Source: Cladorhizidae sp. MBARI D1340-BT2
Taxonomy: Eukaryota; Porifera; Demospongiae; Poecilosclerida; Cladorhizidae
NCBI GenBank assembly: GCA_028752905.1
Contig: JAQNBH010000015.1
Span: 32,757,529-32,821,528, forward strand
DNA: 64,000 nucleotides
Reading direction: 5' to 3'
Shown piece after piece: positions 33,445 to 45,199 of the stretch. The notes beneath the pieces were generated by a model. The model was given only the letters and a program-made list of their open reading frames with translations. It did no database searches and was not told where the DNA came from. How positions within the stretch are numbered: the stretch's first letter is position 1; every line of letters starts with the position of its first letter. The position numbers and the translations under genes were made by a program.

Positions 33445-35272
33445 CATACTTGCCAACTTTCCATAAGTTAATTCCGGGACATTAATTTTATATACGGCGC
33501 GAATTTTCGACCACACCCCCTAATTAGCGTGCGCCTTTCGCCATTAATTTTATACGCGACCTAACTAACCGGTTCGTCTCATTTTTTTAAATTTTTTTTT
33601 AACAAACAGCTGTGAGGTAGTATTCTCTGTAGATTTCTGGAAGAGGCGGTTGAATTGATCCATTGAGGGCAAGATAAAAGAACAACAGAGGTTTCATCAG
33701 AGGATTCTCATGCCTTGAAAGAATTCTACAGACCTTAGCTGTTCAGCTTCCTCACAAGACAAGAAGAATGACTTCAAACCATCATACTGCCTGAGGTAAC
33801 GATTCACACACTTCAGCAAGCTGAGCCATCGTGTGGGGCAATGCTTCAAAATCACCCCTGGCTCAGTGGTGAAAAGTGAACACCATAGGTTGACAAATTG
33901 CTGCTTCCTCTTGCTGCTATGATGGAAATATTAGAATATGTCGATGAAGAGCTGGTCAATGTTCACTGGGAGTGCCTTCAAACCAGCTTTGACTGTTAAA
34001 TCAGCCAAATGGCAGATGCAACCAACATCATACAAAGTTGGGATCTCATCCTTAATCAGCTTCTGCACACCTGACCTCACTCCTTTCATAACATTGGTGG
34101 TATCAGACATGAAAGACAGTGCATTGTCAAACCTGAGCCCATTCTTAGTCAGTGACTCCTTCAAGGCCTGAAACAAGTTGGTAGCTGTACCAATGTTCAC
34201 AACAGACATATCCAAGAATATCGTCTGTACTTCACCTATCTGTCAAGAAGCCTCACAAGAATTATGCAAGACTTATCCCTCTTGTCATTGGATTCATCAA
34301 TCATCAAAGAGAATGGACCACTTGACATTGACTCAATGTGAAGTAAAGGAGCAAGAGCTTTCTTCACTATGGCGGTGGTTTTGGTGCGGGAACAGGATAA
34401 TTTCTTTGCAATTTCAGAGTCTGGGAACATCTTGCTGAAAAGCTTGGTGGCATGGTCACTAGACAGAAAGGATATGTTGTGCTTAGCAACAAATGTAGCC
34501 CACCTGACCTCTGCTTCGATTACTTGATCACTTCTCTGATGTTGGAAGAGAGAGGTGTATGGAATAGTTGATAGCACAGCCTTTGACATATCCTTATGTT
34601 TCTTGCTCTTGAGGTGAGATGCGACATCATTACGGCCACCATGACGGCCACCATGGGTAACACCAAAGTCGATTGCACACAGAGTACATCGGGCATACAA
34701 GTGAACTAAAATGAAGGCAAGACTACTGACATTACTATTGCATTGAACACAAGCAGCACACTGTACCCATGATGTTATTATTTACCCTGTATTTGCTGTA
34801 TTCCATGCTTACTTACTTTGTCAATCAATTTCATTATATATATTTTATTTATACCTTTGAAACTCTTGCCTATCGCCTGAAATTCTTCAATCCATTTATT
34901 GTCAAAATGGCATTCTCTCCTGCTACCATTTTGCTGAGATTGCAATTATCATAATTATAACTGTGCTGAGTTCACGTGAGTGCCGCACCTCCAATCGAAA
35001 CAAGGTCAAAGGTTGTTTCGCACACCCGTAATGAAGTTTTTCTCTGCTAAAAAGTGTCCTGTTTTTGTTGCTTTACGAGTATTAAAGGACTAAACTGAAC
35101 AAGCTTGAGACAGCAGTGGCCATCTAAGCGAGTGGAAGCGCAAGGTGCGCGTAGCTGTAAATTCCGGGACATTTCCGGGACAAGGACACCACCAGGACAA
35201 TGCTCAAAATTCCGGGACTGTCCCGGCCATTCCGGGACTGACCCGGCCATTCCGGGACGGTTGGCAACTCTG
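33445..35272 (-). mobile_element. truncated hAT transposon with CCGGGAC subterminal repeats
   Basis: Ends: left CATACTTGCCAAC at 33445; right, reverse-complemented, CAGAGTTGCCAACCG at 35272. These imperfect inverted repeats have the CAGAGTTGCC form common in hAT elements. Subterminal CCGGGAC words are tandemly arranged near the right end (35160-35260, about 20-bp spacing) and once near the left (33474). The interior codes the N-terminal half of a hAT transposase on the minus strand. An 8-bp target duplication could not be found (CTGTCTGA against AACTAATA), so one flank is probably rearranged. Confidence 0.65.
33690..34720 (-). pseudogene. hAT transposase N-terminal half, broken
   Basis: Begins with a BED-like finger (CTLCAIDFGV ... 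NDVASHLKSKKH, from about 34690) with a small internal duplication (GGRHGGR), then the insertion-core start (FSLMIDESNDK, about 34300), a frameshift near 34234, LDMSVVNIGTATNLF (34220-34175), RFDNALSFMSDTTNVMKGVR (about 34130-34070), DVGCICHLADL (about 34030), an in-frame stop at 33931, and HCPTRWLSLLKCVNRYL (about 33845-33795). It ends with a stop near 33690. The C-terminal hATC dimerisation domain is absent, so this is a deletion derivative. BED zinc fingers in hAT proteins bind subterminal repeats. Confidence 0.75.
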
Positions 35273-35279
35273 AACTAAT

Positions 35280-35580
35280 ATTCTAGCTATCCACAAAAAC
35301 AAATCAAATTATAACTTCAAATGCTACAATCCCAGCTCTCTCCTCTCTAACACTATGGAAAGGGTTATTCTAAAGTGGATGGAGCTACTGCTTAAGCTGT
35401 GTAAACCACCTAATACAATAGTCAGACAACAGAAAAGGCAGGAGCACTGATGATCAATTCATCTATCCCACAGAAATATCAAGAAGTATTCAAGGCAATG
35501 AGAAAATGTGTGTTCTAATGATCACTTGTCGTATTCCTAAGATGCAGTCTGGCCTAAAAACATTTGCCATAATCTTTCCA
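35280..35580 (+). repeat. decayed LINE reverse-transcriptase remnant (block B)
   Basis: Collinear with 62080-62400, where the same strand reads NILAIHKKKSNCNSK and SLLSIP, the RT motif 1-2 region. This copy starts at AATATTCTAGC, directly after the hAT right end. Confidence 0.5.
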
Positions 35581-35933
35581 ATACTCTTCATGGCAGACAC
35601 ATGGTACAGATTAGCAAGGAGATGATCTCTAACTGTTCTTTCTTGGTTCTGATGAGAACAGACAATCCAGGTGTACTACTATCAAGCAACTGGTACTCTA
35701 AGGCTCAGTCTTAGCTCCAGCTTTTTTCTAGATAATTCTCTTTAGATATTTTTAAAATGTGACTATACTGTTGATCTAAACCTGTGAACCAGTTAAATTT
35801 GACAATGAGTCGAAGACCACCTGCTCAGTCCTCTACCCGAGTAATCTGGATTTCACATATACACCTGCATGTGAAATTAAATGCCAATAAACTCACATCA
35901 CACTCCCGTTCCTCCCCTGCCCTCCCCCCACCA

Positions 35934-35947
35934 CCCCCCCCCCCCCC
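35934..35947. repeat. poly-C tract (C14)
   Basis: A run of 14 C inside a wider pyrimidine-rich stretch (35900-35947), matching the C-rich area at 4095-4140 in block A. Confidence 0.85.
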
Positions 35948-36040
35948 ATCAGCCGTCATGTTCTCAATAAATGGACCTACTTGGGTCAATTGATTGGAAT
36001 CATTCTTACAATTTTACCGTCAACATACTTGGAACATGGT

Positions 36041-36296
36041 TGATAAAAAATCAACAAGCATCTACTCAATCTGCTTTAGAGGCTGGTCATGTTTGGGTGA
36101 AGAGACTTATCAACACATTTCCACTATACTAGAATTCCTTCAGACACAAACAGAGTACTGCATCTCAGCTTTGCGGTGAAGTTCACACAAAAAAGGTTTA
36201 CCCGTAGCCTTTCCAAAGTGTTATATGTGGGTGGCTAACCAACACTACCCACCAGCTACCATTATTACAAGCACCAACCCTCACTTATAAGGCATA
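36041..36296 (+). repeat. interspersed repeat R, copy 3
   Basis: Block B counterpart of 4230-4488, with the same order of words (GATAAAAAATCAACAAGC ... CACTTATAAGGCATAA). Confidence 0.75.
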
Positions 36297-36309
36297 AATC
36301 TGCTAGCTT

Positions 36310-36555
36310 ACAAGCTACCTTGAAGGCTTTACATAACAATAAATCCACCATGCATCTCCAACCCTCTACTCAGGGACTCAAAATTCTGAAAGCCTTCTCG
36401 GGAGCTATTGTCCAGTTCCAAAGACACCTGTTTTTTCTGATGTCTGGCTATTCATTGAGGTTGTACATCTTAAGCAATACCGTCATCCACTTTAGGATAA
36501 TCCTTTCCATTGGGACAGAGAGGAGAGTGGTGCGATTGTGGCATTTGGAGTCTTA
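36310..36555 (+). other. insertion private to block B
   Basis: Between CCACCATGCAT (36350) and TTTAATTTGCTTTTG (36556) block B has about 200 bp that block A lacks at 4540-4555. It contains a 78-codon frame without recognisable homology. The words GGGACAGAGAGGAGAGTGG and GTCTTAATTTAATTTGC resemble 45180-45230, so it is probably older cassette sequence that block A has lost. Confidence 0.4.
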
Positions 36556-36559
36556 ATTT

Positions 36560-39230
36560 AATTTGCTTTTGTGGATAGCTACAATATTTTTGTTTGATCC
36601 AGATGCAGAGAAACCTAGTGGTTCTAGCCAATGATCAATTAGGATAACGAACCTGTTTTTAAGGAGATAACCAGCATGGATGAGTTGTTCAGCATGAATG
36701 TTGTTTGGACCAAGAACCTTTCAAGATCGAGTTTCTCAATTGCACTTTATAGCCAAGAAGGTGATACTTCTGTGGTAGGCACTATCCAAGAAATGAGAAT
36801 GCTAGTTCTCCTGAAGTTGACATTTGATTTTGAGAGATAAGACTCGATTAAGGTGTTAGTTTTTTTCTCACTGTTGATTAAGGTCCAGGCAACCAAGTCA
36901 GGAATGAAGTGGTTGAGGTTCTGATTTGCTGTTTTTAGATGGAGATGGATGATGGATTTATTCCCCCATGTAATTTTAAAGGTGAATCTTCTTACTCATT
37001 GGATGTATAGGTGAAAAATTCATTAATTAAGCTGGCCACACTCAGGATCCCAATCTAGTATAATTTATATGTATTTAGAATGGAAGCCATGAGGAATGCT
37101 AGTCTTGGGTACAACACTGATTCTGTTACAGAAAGCAAGTTACGCATTCTCAGTGGCTAGAAAGTCTGGAGGATGGAGAGGTAGCTAATGTAACATTGTT
37201 TTTTCTCTTTCCATGACCAAACTGTCAACTGTTTGGAAGTTCTCTCACTTAGCTCAGAGAGATGGTGTTGGGCTGAGGAGAGATTGCCCTCGATGATGAG
37301 ATGACAGTACCTGGAGGGTAAAAGCTGATTTATCACTTGTCTAAATGGTGCCATGTTGCTGTCTCCCCTCCACCAGGCTAGGTCAGTATTTATGTTCGTT
37401 ACCTATGCCAAAGTGGACGATTTGATTAATAAGCGAAGCCCAGTTTTGGGAGTAGATGTGCCCCAAGTTTTGGAAATTGAAGTCACATTGTACAGCACTA
37501 ACTGAAGGAAAGTTGTGCTTCTGAAGAGGTGGCTAAAAACATTGGTATGCAAACCTTGCACTTTGATGTTATGACATTGTAGAATATTGGTGTGTCTTAA
37601 TATTTCAACTGTTGTGCAGTCATGCATAGTTGGCTTAACATACATTGATATACTGACACTCATTCCTGTGAACCAAGCTAGGAAAGCTGTGCCTTTCTAC
37701 AACAATGAGCTTAGCATCAGAACTAGAATCATAAGTGTGCCAGTTTGGCTGTATATATGATGGATTGCTTCTCATTTATAGGGTTATGTTGAGTTGCAGA
37801 ATAACTAGGATGGTTGGCTGGTAGAGATTAATCATGTCATTGGTTAGGGTAGTAAAAGTGTAAATTATAGCAGAAGATTAACTGAGAAAAGTACTGATTG
37901 GTAGGATAATTTTTCGAAAAACATTTAGCAATTACAATCCTTATGGTGTACAATTCAATATGAAGGAGTTGCATAAGGGATAGCAGCTACAACACACAGG
38001 CCATTAGGAACATTACAAGGATATATCAAGTTGAGATCAGTTGAAGGTCTATTCTACCATTAGGTAAGTACAATTAAAATAGATGCAAAATCCAGTAGAT
38101 AAATGGTAACATCTACCAAAATAGGTCATAATTAGTATTCGGTGAAACCACATTTGCCAATAATCATCTTCTAAATTCTAATGAGCCTTTCTACATAATT
38201 AAGTTGCACTCATGCACACCCAATGGTAAATCCTATGTCATATTATATTAATATATAAAGGGGCACAATTGTAGTTAATAGATTGTTGCTACCTTATTAA
38301 GAAATAGTTATAACGATTGCATTTGTGCATTACTGATAGTGCTCGTTTTGAGATATTGAATTGCATTTTAAGAAAAGTGTATTTCTTGCATCGGCCAACA
38401 GTTTGGGAAGAAAACATCTGAGGACTGTAGCCAGGTTTTTGAAAATCCATTTCACCATCCTACCATTACATCAGTGATGAAATCATTTGTACTACCAAAT
38501 TGTGTTGTATGATTTCTCTAGACAATTTTCTAAACCACTCGCTAGACATGACACTAGTCCTATCTGTTACTATGGACCTATTGTCAGCTGGAGGCATGTT
38601 CCTGTAATATTATCATGAAGCAAATCTAGGATGGTGTCAGATAGAAGTCACCCCGGCTGTTGTAGTCCACTGGTTGAATAACAATTTGATATGTATAGTG
38701 TTGTCTTCAATAATGTATGTTTTGTTTACAGTCACTAGATATTCCTTGGTCAAAGAAATGTCTAGTGATTGATACCAGAGCAAAGAATTATCACACATTA
38801 TTTGCCTTCAGCCATGGGGAAGAAAATAGCTTTGAAAGGCTTCAAAAAGTGAGAGGATAAATCAGTGGGCAGGTCACCCAGCTGGGCTACCTGTCAACTC
38901 TCTATTCATGCAACACAAATATATCTATATAGCTGAAAACAGGTTAACAGAATAATTGAAATCTGACTGATTCTAGTCAACAAAGTGGATGGACTAAGGC
39001 ATACCTATCTAGGTGCTAATACATGCTGCTTCCATTACGTCAACAATCATCTGGACCAGACATTGCTACTCTATGTGACCATGAGCCTTTTCATCACAGC
39101 TGAAAATTTCCTTTTCCATAATGACAATGTGGAACAACCCATCATGGTGGTTCATAGACTATTTGTCATAAATTCCGGTTCTACGGTGAAAAATTCTCTT
39201 ATCAATGCTCTTTCTTGTGGTATGAACCGC
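36560..39230 (+). repeat. upstream cassette U5 (block B)
   Basis: Collinear with U1 (4550-7190) over its whole length with scattered substitutions and short indels. Order: inverted LINE-like remnant 36560-38050, segment to 38230, GACTGTAGCCAGGTTTTTG segment 38400-38690, CATCATGGTGGTTCATAG segment 39000-39190. No intact gene. Confidence 0.65.
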
Positions 39231-39439
39231 TAAATTACTGTTCACCTCTAATATTGACTACTTTCGAATTAATTACTATGCGGTATTTAAGCACGTGCAA
39301 GGCCTGGGATTTATGACTTTACCTTACAGTAAGGTGAAGCGACGACCGAGGAGGGAGATCGAGCCAATGGGAATGCTGAATTCCACCCACACATGGCTAA
39401 TCAGCAGCCACGAATGACTTCCAGTGTCCTCAGTCACTA

Positions 39440-40205
39440 AGCCAACCTTTGCTTGTTGTGTTGCAGTTGCATTTATCGTTTATTTTGCTTTTGACTAATC
39501 CAAAATTAGTTCGTCGGATGGTGATAACCAGCGTCATCACTCTGGATTATCTCGGAAGCAATTCTGGCAGGAAATGTGTGGTTGCCAAAATGAAACGCAA
39601 TCTTTGTAAGACGTATGTCAGCTGCTACTCGAAGAATGAAGTTCCTTCTCGTAAGATTGGCGAAAAGTGTAATTCGATAACATTGGAATGGAGATAGTAC
39701 AAGTTGTATCTGATGAATTTTTGAAAGTACGTGACTTTAATAGATAAAACGAGTACATTAGCAAACTTGTAACTTCACAGGTGGTGAGACATTCACAAGT
39801 GAAAGGCTGGCCTTCTAGAACCTTGCATCATTTTACTTCCAAAATACACTGCGAACAACAGGTGTTTGAAGTGTGCCGAAAAGCATCGTTTGGAATACAT
39901 GGTATATCTGAGAAGTGAGTGTGCGTACTGTATTATCTAAAATAGGTATTACAGATGATGCGGAAGAGGACAAGAGGGGCAAAGGACCCACAGCTTTCAT
40001 GATAAGTGACGAAGGAAAGAAGCTTGTCAAGAAACACATTAATAGCTTGGCTACAGTCTCCATCCATTACAGCCGAGGAAAAAGCCAACATAGGAAATAC
40101 ACACCCACTGCCATGAACATTAGGATTCTCTATGAGGAGTATTGCTGGTAGTTGCAGAAAAATCACAGAGATGCTGTAATTGTTTCGAGCAGTTTCTATC
40201 GCTGT
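39440..40205 (+). pseudogene. transposase-like remnant, unclassified DDE-type family (block B)
   Basis: Copy of 7320-8060 with better-preserved parts: VVAKMKRNLCKTYVSCYSK (about 39577-39635), GIHGISEK followed by TGA (39891-39916), and the frame 39915-40151 with KGPTAFMISDEGKKLVKKHI and VSIHYSRGKSQHRKYTP. Only the N-terminal half of the family is present. The frame changes at least twice. Confidence 0.55.
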
Positions 40206-40451
40206 GTCCTCCGAATAGTGACTCTCGCAATCTTTAGAATCGTGTTGTAGAAGAAGCTGCATTGGCTGCTAGAGAGGGTCTTGCTTAACAATCTCACCAC
40301 CCTAAGCGCAAAACAGACCAAAAATATCATAATAAATCGACCGCACTCGGTTCAATATTAAATTTTTCCAAAATACGTGCAAAGGGTTGTCAATTGAATA
40401 GACTAGGTAAATGTGAGGTCAAAGTTCAAGTTGCAAAACTGGAAGAAAAAA

Positions 40452-41096
40452 ATGTCATTACGATTCGAACGAGACAAGCTGCTATTCGACGATGATTTCG
40501 CTCTCTTGGACGGTGAATGCAGTGACCAAGAAGTTACAGAGATGCAGGAATACCTCGGAGATGACGCTGTGTCCCTGAGGACATGGCACGTCGAGTTAGA
40601 CTGTGGTGATTCAGAAGGGGATCAGTAACAAGGTAAGTACAGTAGATATAGATAGCTAGAATATTGGAAGAAATGTCATTGGCTAAGTAAGGATATACAA
40701 AGTAGAGCATTGTTGATAGCTTGAACATTATACCTAGATCTTAAAGCTAGATAAATATTATTGTTAGCTAACAAGCTCTAGTTTCTGGCTACGGCAATAA
40801 TATATGGTATGTCTCTGTGACAGGTTCTGCCTCAGACTTGGATACTGTAGGCTCAACTGGTTTAGCTTACTCTCCACAATCTCCACCAGCTTCTTCTCCT
40901 ATTGTACTCTACGACCTTCCTCTCTTCCAATTCCTATTCCAACTTTGCATTCAATGCCAAGACGTGGCCATGGACGGATCCATTGACCATGTCGTGGACA
41001 AGGATATGGATGGGGACAGAGCCCGACAAGAGTCATGCTCGCAGACCATCATCTCTTTCTACTGGTCCATCAACTGCACCTGGTCACAATCAAAAA
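40452..41096 (+). pseudogene. piggyBac-like first two exons with GT-AG intron (block B)
   Basis: From ATG at 40452: MSLRFERDKLLFDDDFALLD, GECSDQEVTEMQEYLGDDAV, an acidic stretch ending GDSEGDQ, then TAA at 40626-40628 six bases before a consensus donor (CAAG/GTAAGT). The intron is 40633-40823 and ends TGTGACAG; exon 2 begins GTTCTGCCTCAGAC and, in phase with exon 1, reads GSASDLDTVGSTGLAYSPQS. Reading through the stop keeps the frame across the splice, so TAA probably arose from CAA. Block A has the same TAA, so it predates that duplication. A frameshift in exon 2 separates this copy from the RRGRGR tail kept in block A. Family assignment rests on the acidic DDDF N-terminus only. Confidence 0.4.
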
Positions 41097-41320
41097 AGAT
41101 AATGCTATTACAGATATGTATTACAGATAAGTATAACATATGTACAGTTTATTTATGAGTCACCATATTTTACCTGAAGATTTATCAGTGCATGGCTACA
41201 ACTTGGTATGTAAGTGTTACATAATCTATATCACTATTTATCCAATATTGAAGTAATAAGAGAAAGAACATAAATAAACATATTCACAATCAGTAGTTTA
41301 GTCGCTAGGAGAATGTGGTT

Positions 41321-41587
41321 GATAAAAAATCAGCAAGCATCAATCAATCTCCTTGAGTGCAAACTGGGCATCTTTGAGTGCAGATTTGTCAACACTACTT
41401 TCCACAAGACTAGAATTTCTTCATGCACAAGCAGAGTACTGCAACTGATTATTGGGGAGAAGTTGCCACACAACAAAGGTTCACCCGTAGCTCAATTCTT
41501 AACAAAGGGTCATTTGTGGGTGGCTTATACCAACCGCCGGCCACCAGTTAACAATCTATGGGTACCAACCACCACTCATAAGGCATA
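41321..41587 (+). repeat. interspersed repeat R, copy 4
   Basis: Starts GATAAAAAATCAGCAAGC and ends CACTCATAAGGCATAA. Block B counterpart of 10101-10338, with about 30 extra bases near the start and near GCCGGCCACC. Confidence 0.75.
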
Positions 41588-41589
41588 AC

Positions 41590-43170
41590 AATACATCCGC
41601 CCTTACAATATTATGCATCACCCACTATGTACTCATAGAATCTAAATTCTGAGACAGACTCCAAACCTGCCGAGAGATCCAGACTGAATGATTTTCTGCC
41701 TGTTTCCACAAACCAACTGCTTCCAAACAGCACAGAAAGAAATGCACCCACTCAATTAACTCCGAGTGAATTGTGTTATTCCAAGGCATGAATTCGCACA
41801 TGTCACTTCACCGATTAGCGGGCAGAAATTGTGGAGAACATAATTATTATATAGCGCTCCATTTATTGTTTGGCACTAGTCTAGAACTCACTAAAACAAC
41901 TCGACCATGATGAGAAATCCTGGTGATATATACAAACTTTACTCCTGAGGCTTCGTACAATAGAAGAATCTAGTGGTGGTATTTCATCTCATCTCACACG
42001 ACACGTGCATGACAAAGAATAAATTAAACAAGCTGTCCGTCCACCTTAGTTGTATCTATATATAATTATACATAATTATATAAATATTTGTTTGTCCAAT
42101 CAAAATAATCAATGATTGATTGTACTTCTATTAAGGCCTGTATCTTGCTGCAGAACACATTTGAGAAGTTTTCACTTAATTCGTCAACCAATAAAACACT
42201 TCAAAATACATTGTACTAGCAGTTTAATCAAGCACACTAGGAACTCTCAGTTGACACAATTTAGCTCAAATGACTTTAGCTACATTATCTCTAGTAACAC
42301 TAACAGCTAGCATTCTAACTGCCCTTGGTCATAATTGTCATGAAGAACAAAGTTACTTAAGACTGAAAATCTGAGCTTCTGGAAGCAATTATTGTTTGGG
42401 AATAGCTTATAATTATTTTAATTGGCTGTCTAACACTAACCAACTAGATTATCATACCTTCTGAGGTTAGATCTGCTTCTTAGAAGAGCAGGAGACAAGA
42501 AGAAGATTGTGTTTGTTACCATTCTGATCTGGATATATACAAATGATTAGTTTTTCTGAGTGAAGAATGGGTGTAACACTAATATGCACTAAGTTGCCTA
42601 TGTTGTAGATTTGCTATTCAAAATACGACATCAACACTAGGGCAAATAGCTAAAGTCTGAAGTCACATTGATCTATTACTTCTTAGTTACTACCATTCTA
42701 GTAAATTTTTTACTGTATTGCTGTTTCTTTGCAAACACACTCAATTCTATAGGCTATAGACAAGCTTTTGTGGTGTAGAAATGTTTAAGCTCTCAGTTAT
42801 CCTCTGGAATATGATGTAGCTGAATCTCTATGATCCATAATATACTATTACAAGAAGCTTGTGTGTGTGTGTGTGTGTAAATTTAAATTACTAATCTTTG
42901 TATCTCAATAGACCTAATGTATAATATTTAAGTGGAGAAAAAGAGGCTTACTAACATACTTTAGCTCTATTTGCGAGATAATCTAGCTAGCTACACATAA
43001 ACTGATCGACTTCAAAATCAATGATAAGTGTCTATTATTTTTTATGGACTTCATCGATAGCTAGCATTGACGTCATCCACCTTCGAGAAACTTGCTTAGG
43101 TTCAGGTTATGTGGAGCTCTGACGTATTATATTAAATGATATATAATATAACACTCAAAAGTTCATTAGA
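41590..43170. other. non-coding end of block B and foldback arm
   Basis: To about 42130 this is collinear with block A (10340-10860). After that, 42250-42500 matches 52550-52760 inverted, and 42770-43090 matches 14580-14900 in the same orientation. 42900-43090 is also inverted relative to 44880-45080, forming a foldback. No gene recognised. Confidence 0.5.
42861..42878. repeat. (GT)9 microsatellite
   Basis: Nine uninterrupted GT units. The homologous place near 14680 reads only TGTGTGCGGGTG, so the array has expanded or contracted since duplication. Confidence 0.9.
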
Positions 43171-43179
43171 ATTACATAT

Positions 43180-45080
43180 TCTGTATATTATTAGAAGGGC
43201 AAGAAAACAGAAACTTCATTCCTACTTGCACAATGTGTAATAATAATTGTACACAGTCTAAAAATGCAATAAATTAGTATATCAACTCAATTCTTTGATT
43301 TTTTTAATCTATTGTTAATTATCTACATTGTGTTTAATAATATTTCGCATAATAAAGTGTGCTTGTGAGATTAGTTGAAATGTATGGCAATAGAGTTTGT
43401 ATGGAATGGAGAAAACAATAATGGAATGGTGTAACAGCACAAAGAGGAAAATGGCATGGACATTGTTTGTAATCGGTAATGTCATGTTAAATGTAGAATA
43501 ACGACCTAGTTATGTCCTTAGACATCAGGATTTAGATCCTGTGAAGGCCTATACATGCACAAATTGATGTGAGAGTAATGGCTTCACTTTGGACTGAATA
43601 TTCTATATTCCTAAATGACAGATGCTCATTAGATACCTATGGCACTCTTGCCATTCATTTCTGTATTTATGGGCCAGCACCAGCCATGGATATAAGTTAA
43701 AGTCAATAGTGTCTGGTAAAAGGGTAAAAAATGGCTATCGAAGCATCCTGGCCCACTCAGACATAGATTTCTAGACATTCATTGGAGTATTCATGCAAAT
43801 GTGGAATCCAATGTGAGCCCAGCCAAGTCTCAATCAAATAAAACCTTTTGGCATTTAATATAAAGGAGGGTTCAGTAATTACAGTAACTAGTAGAGAAAG
43901 GATATACGGAATCAAATCACATAATCTCAATGCCCACTTGATTGTTTCCCATTGACCTGCACATGTGCTTCAAAATCTTAGCCTCCTACTTCACTGTTGG
44001 CATTGGCATCCATCCCACTTATACCTAGGACTCCACATAATGCCCTGTGTATATACGACATCATCCTCCTACCCACAACTGGTATCTTCATTCTGATGAA
44101 GAGGAGTATTATTAGGGTTGTCCACTGCCACACAAGGTTATTGTCAACAACTGGAAACACAAGTTACCCTATAATAACACCAGGCTTCAGTTTGTCACCG
44201 ACTATGGAACCACTTCCTCAGAAAATAATGGAAAAGCTTTGGTCAGGCCAGTTAATTGAAATGAAGTCCATTTCAACAGACAAAGAGTTCTGGCAATTCC
44301 ATGAGGTGCTGCCAAAACATTATCAGATGTTGATGGACCTAACCACCACAAAAGGTCACATGTATGTTTCATGTACATGGAATTTCACTGTCTTAACGCT
44401 CTGACACAATCATGTCCACTTTACATGGACTTGACTTAAAATATCCTTGTTGATACACCACGTTGGTGAATACAGATGTATTTAGAAGATGTATTAATAT
44501 AAAAATTTCCACCTTGGTCTTCCATGCTCTGAAATGGATCTCTTGAGCAATTCTCCAATTCTGCTCAAATGTGTCACAGTAGTTTTTCATACTGGCATGT
44601 GCTATTCCTTCAATAGAGTGATGATGGAAGATATGGTACAGAACAACAGTAGTTGCCATCAGAGATGATCTGTCTGAATTTCTAAGGGTTTTTAAAGGAC
44701 ACTACAGCACCACCAAGTTTGACACCATTTGATTCCACATGCTTCAGGCCATAAGTTTGTCAAGTACTTCACTGCCACTCCATGTCCATTTGATGGTACT
44801 TGAATGGATAGGCAAAATGCTGGGGCAGAGGGAGAGGGACGACCATTACCTCCCGACTGCTTTCCTCATGTGACTCTCTGGAATAGGAAAACAAATGGAG
44901 TGTAGAAGCATTACCTGAACCTAAGGAAGTTTGTCGATGGTGGATAATTCCAATGCTATCTATCAAAAAGAACAATATACATGATTTTGAGCTTGAACAG
45001 CTTATGTGTAGCTAGACAGATTATCTTGCTAGATGGAGCTAAATTATGATAGTAAGCCCCTCTCTCAACCCTCAAGTGTT
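43180..45080. repeat. block W fragment, same orientation as 49390-52140
   Basis: Begins AGAAGGGCAAGAAAACAGAAA, like 49407, and carries the 43997-44404 frame related to 50305-50598, then ACCTGAACCTAAGGAAGTT (44911), as at 51950. It is shortened relative to 49390-52140 because the 50.7-51.9 kb part is missing or replaced at 44400-44700. No intact gene. Confidence 0.5.
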
Positions 45081-45199
45081 ATACATTAATCAATTATGGA
45101 TATACTGGGATTGTTCTTCTGCACTCCTGTCTTGCTATTCCATAGTGATGTACAGTATTGATTAACCTTTCCTTAGGGAGAGAGAGGAGAGAGGTGGGA

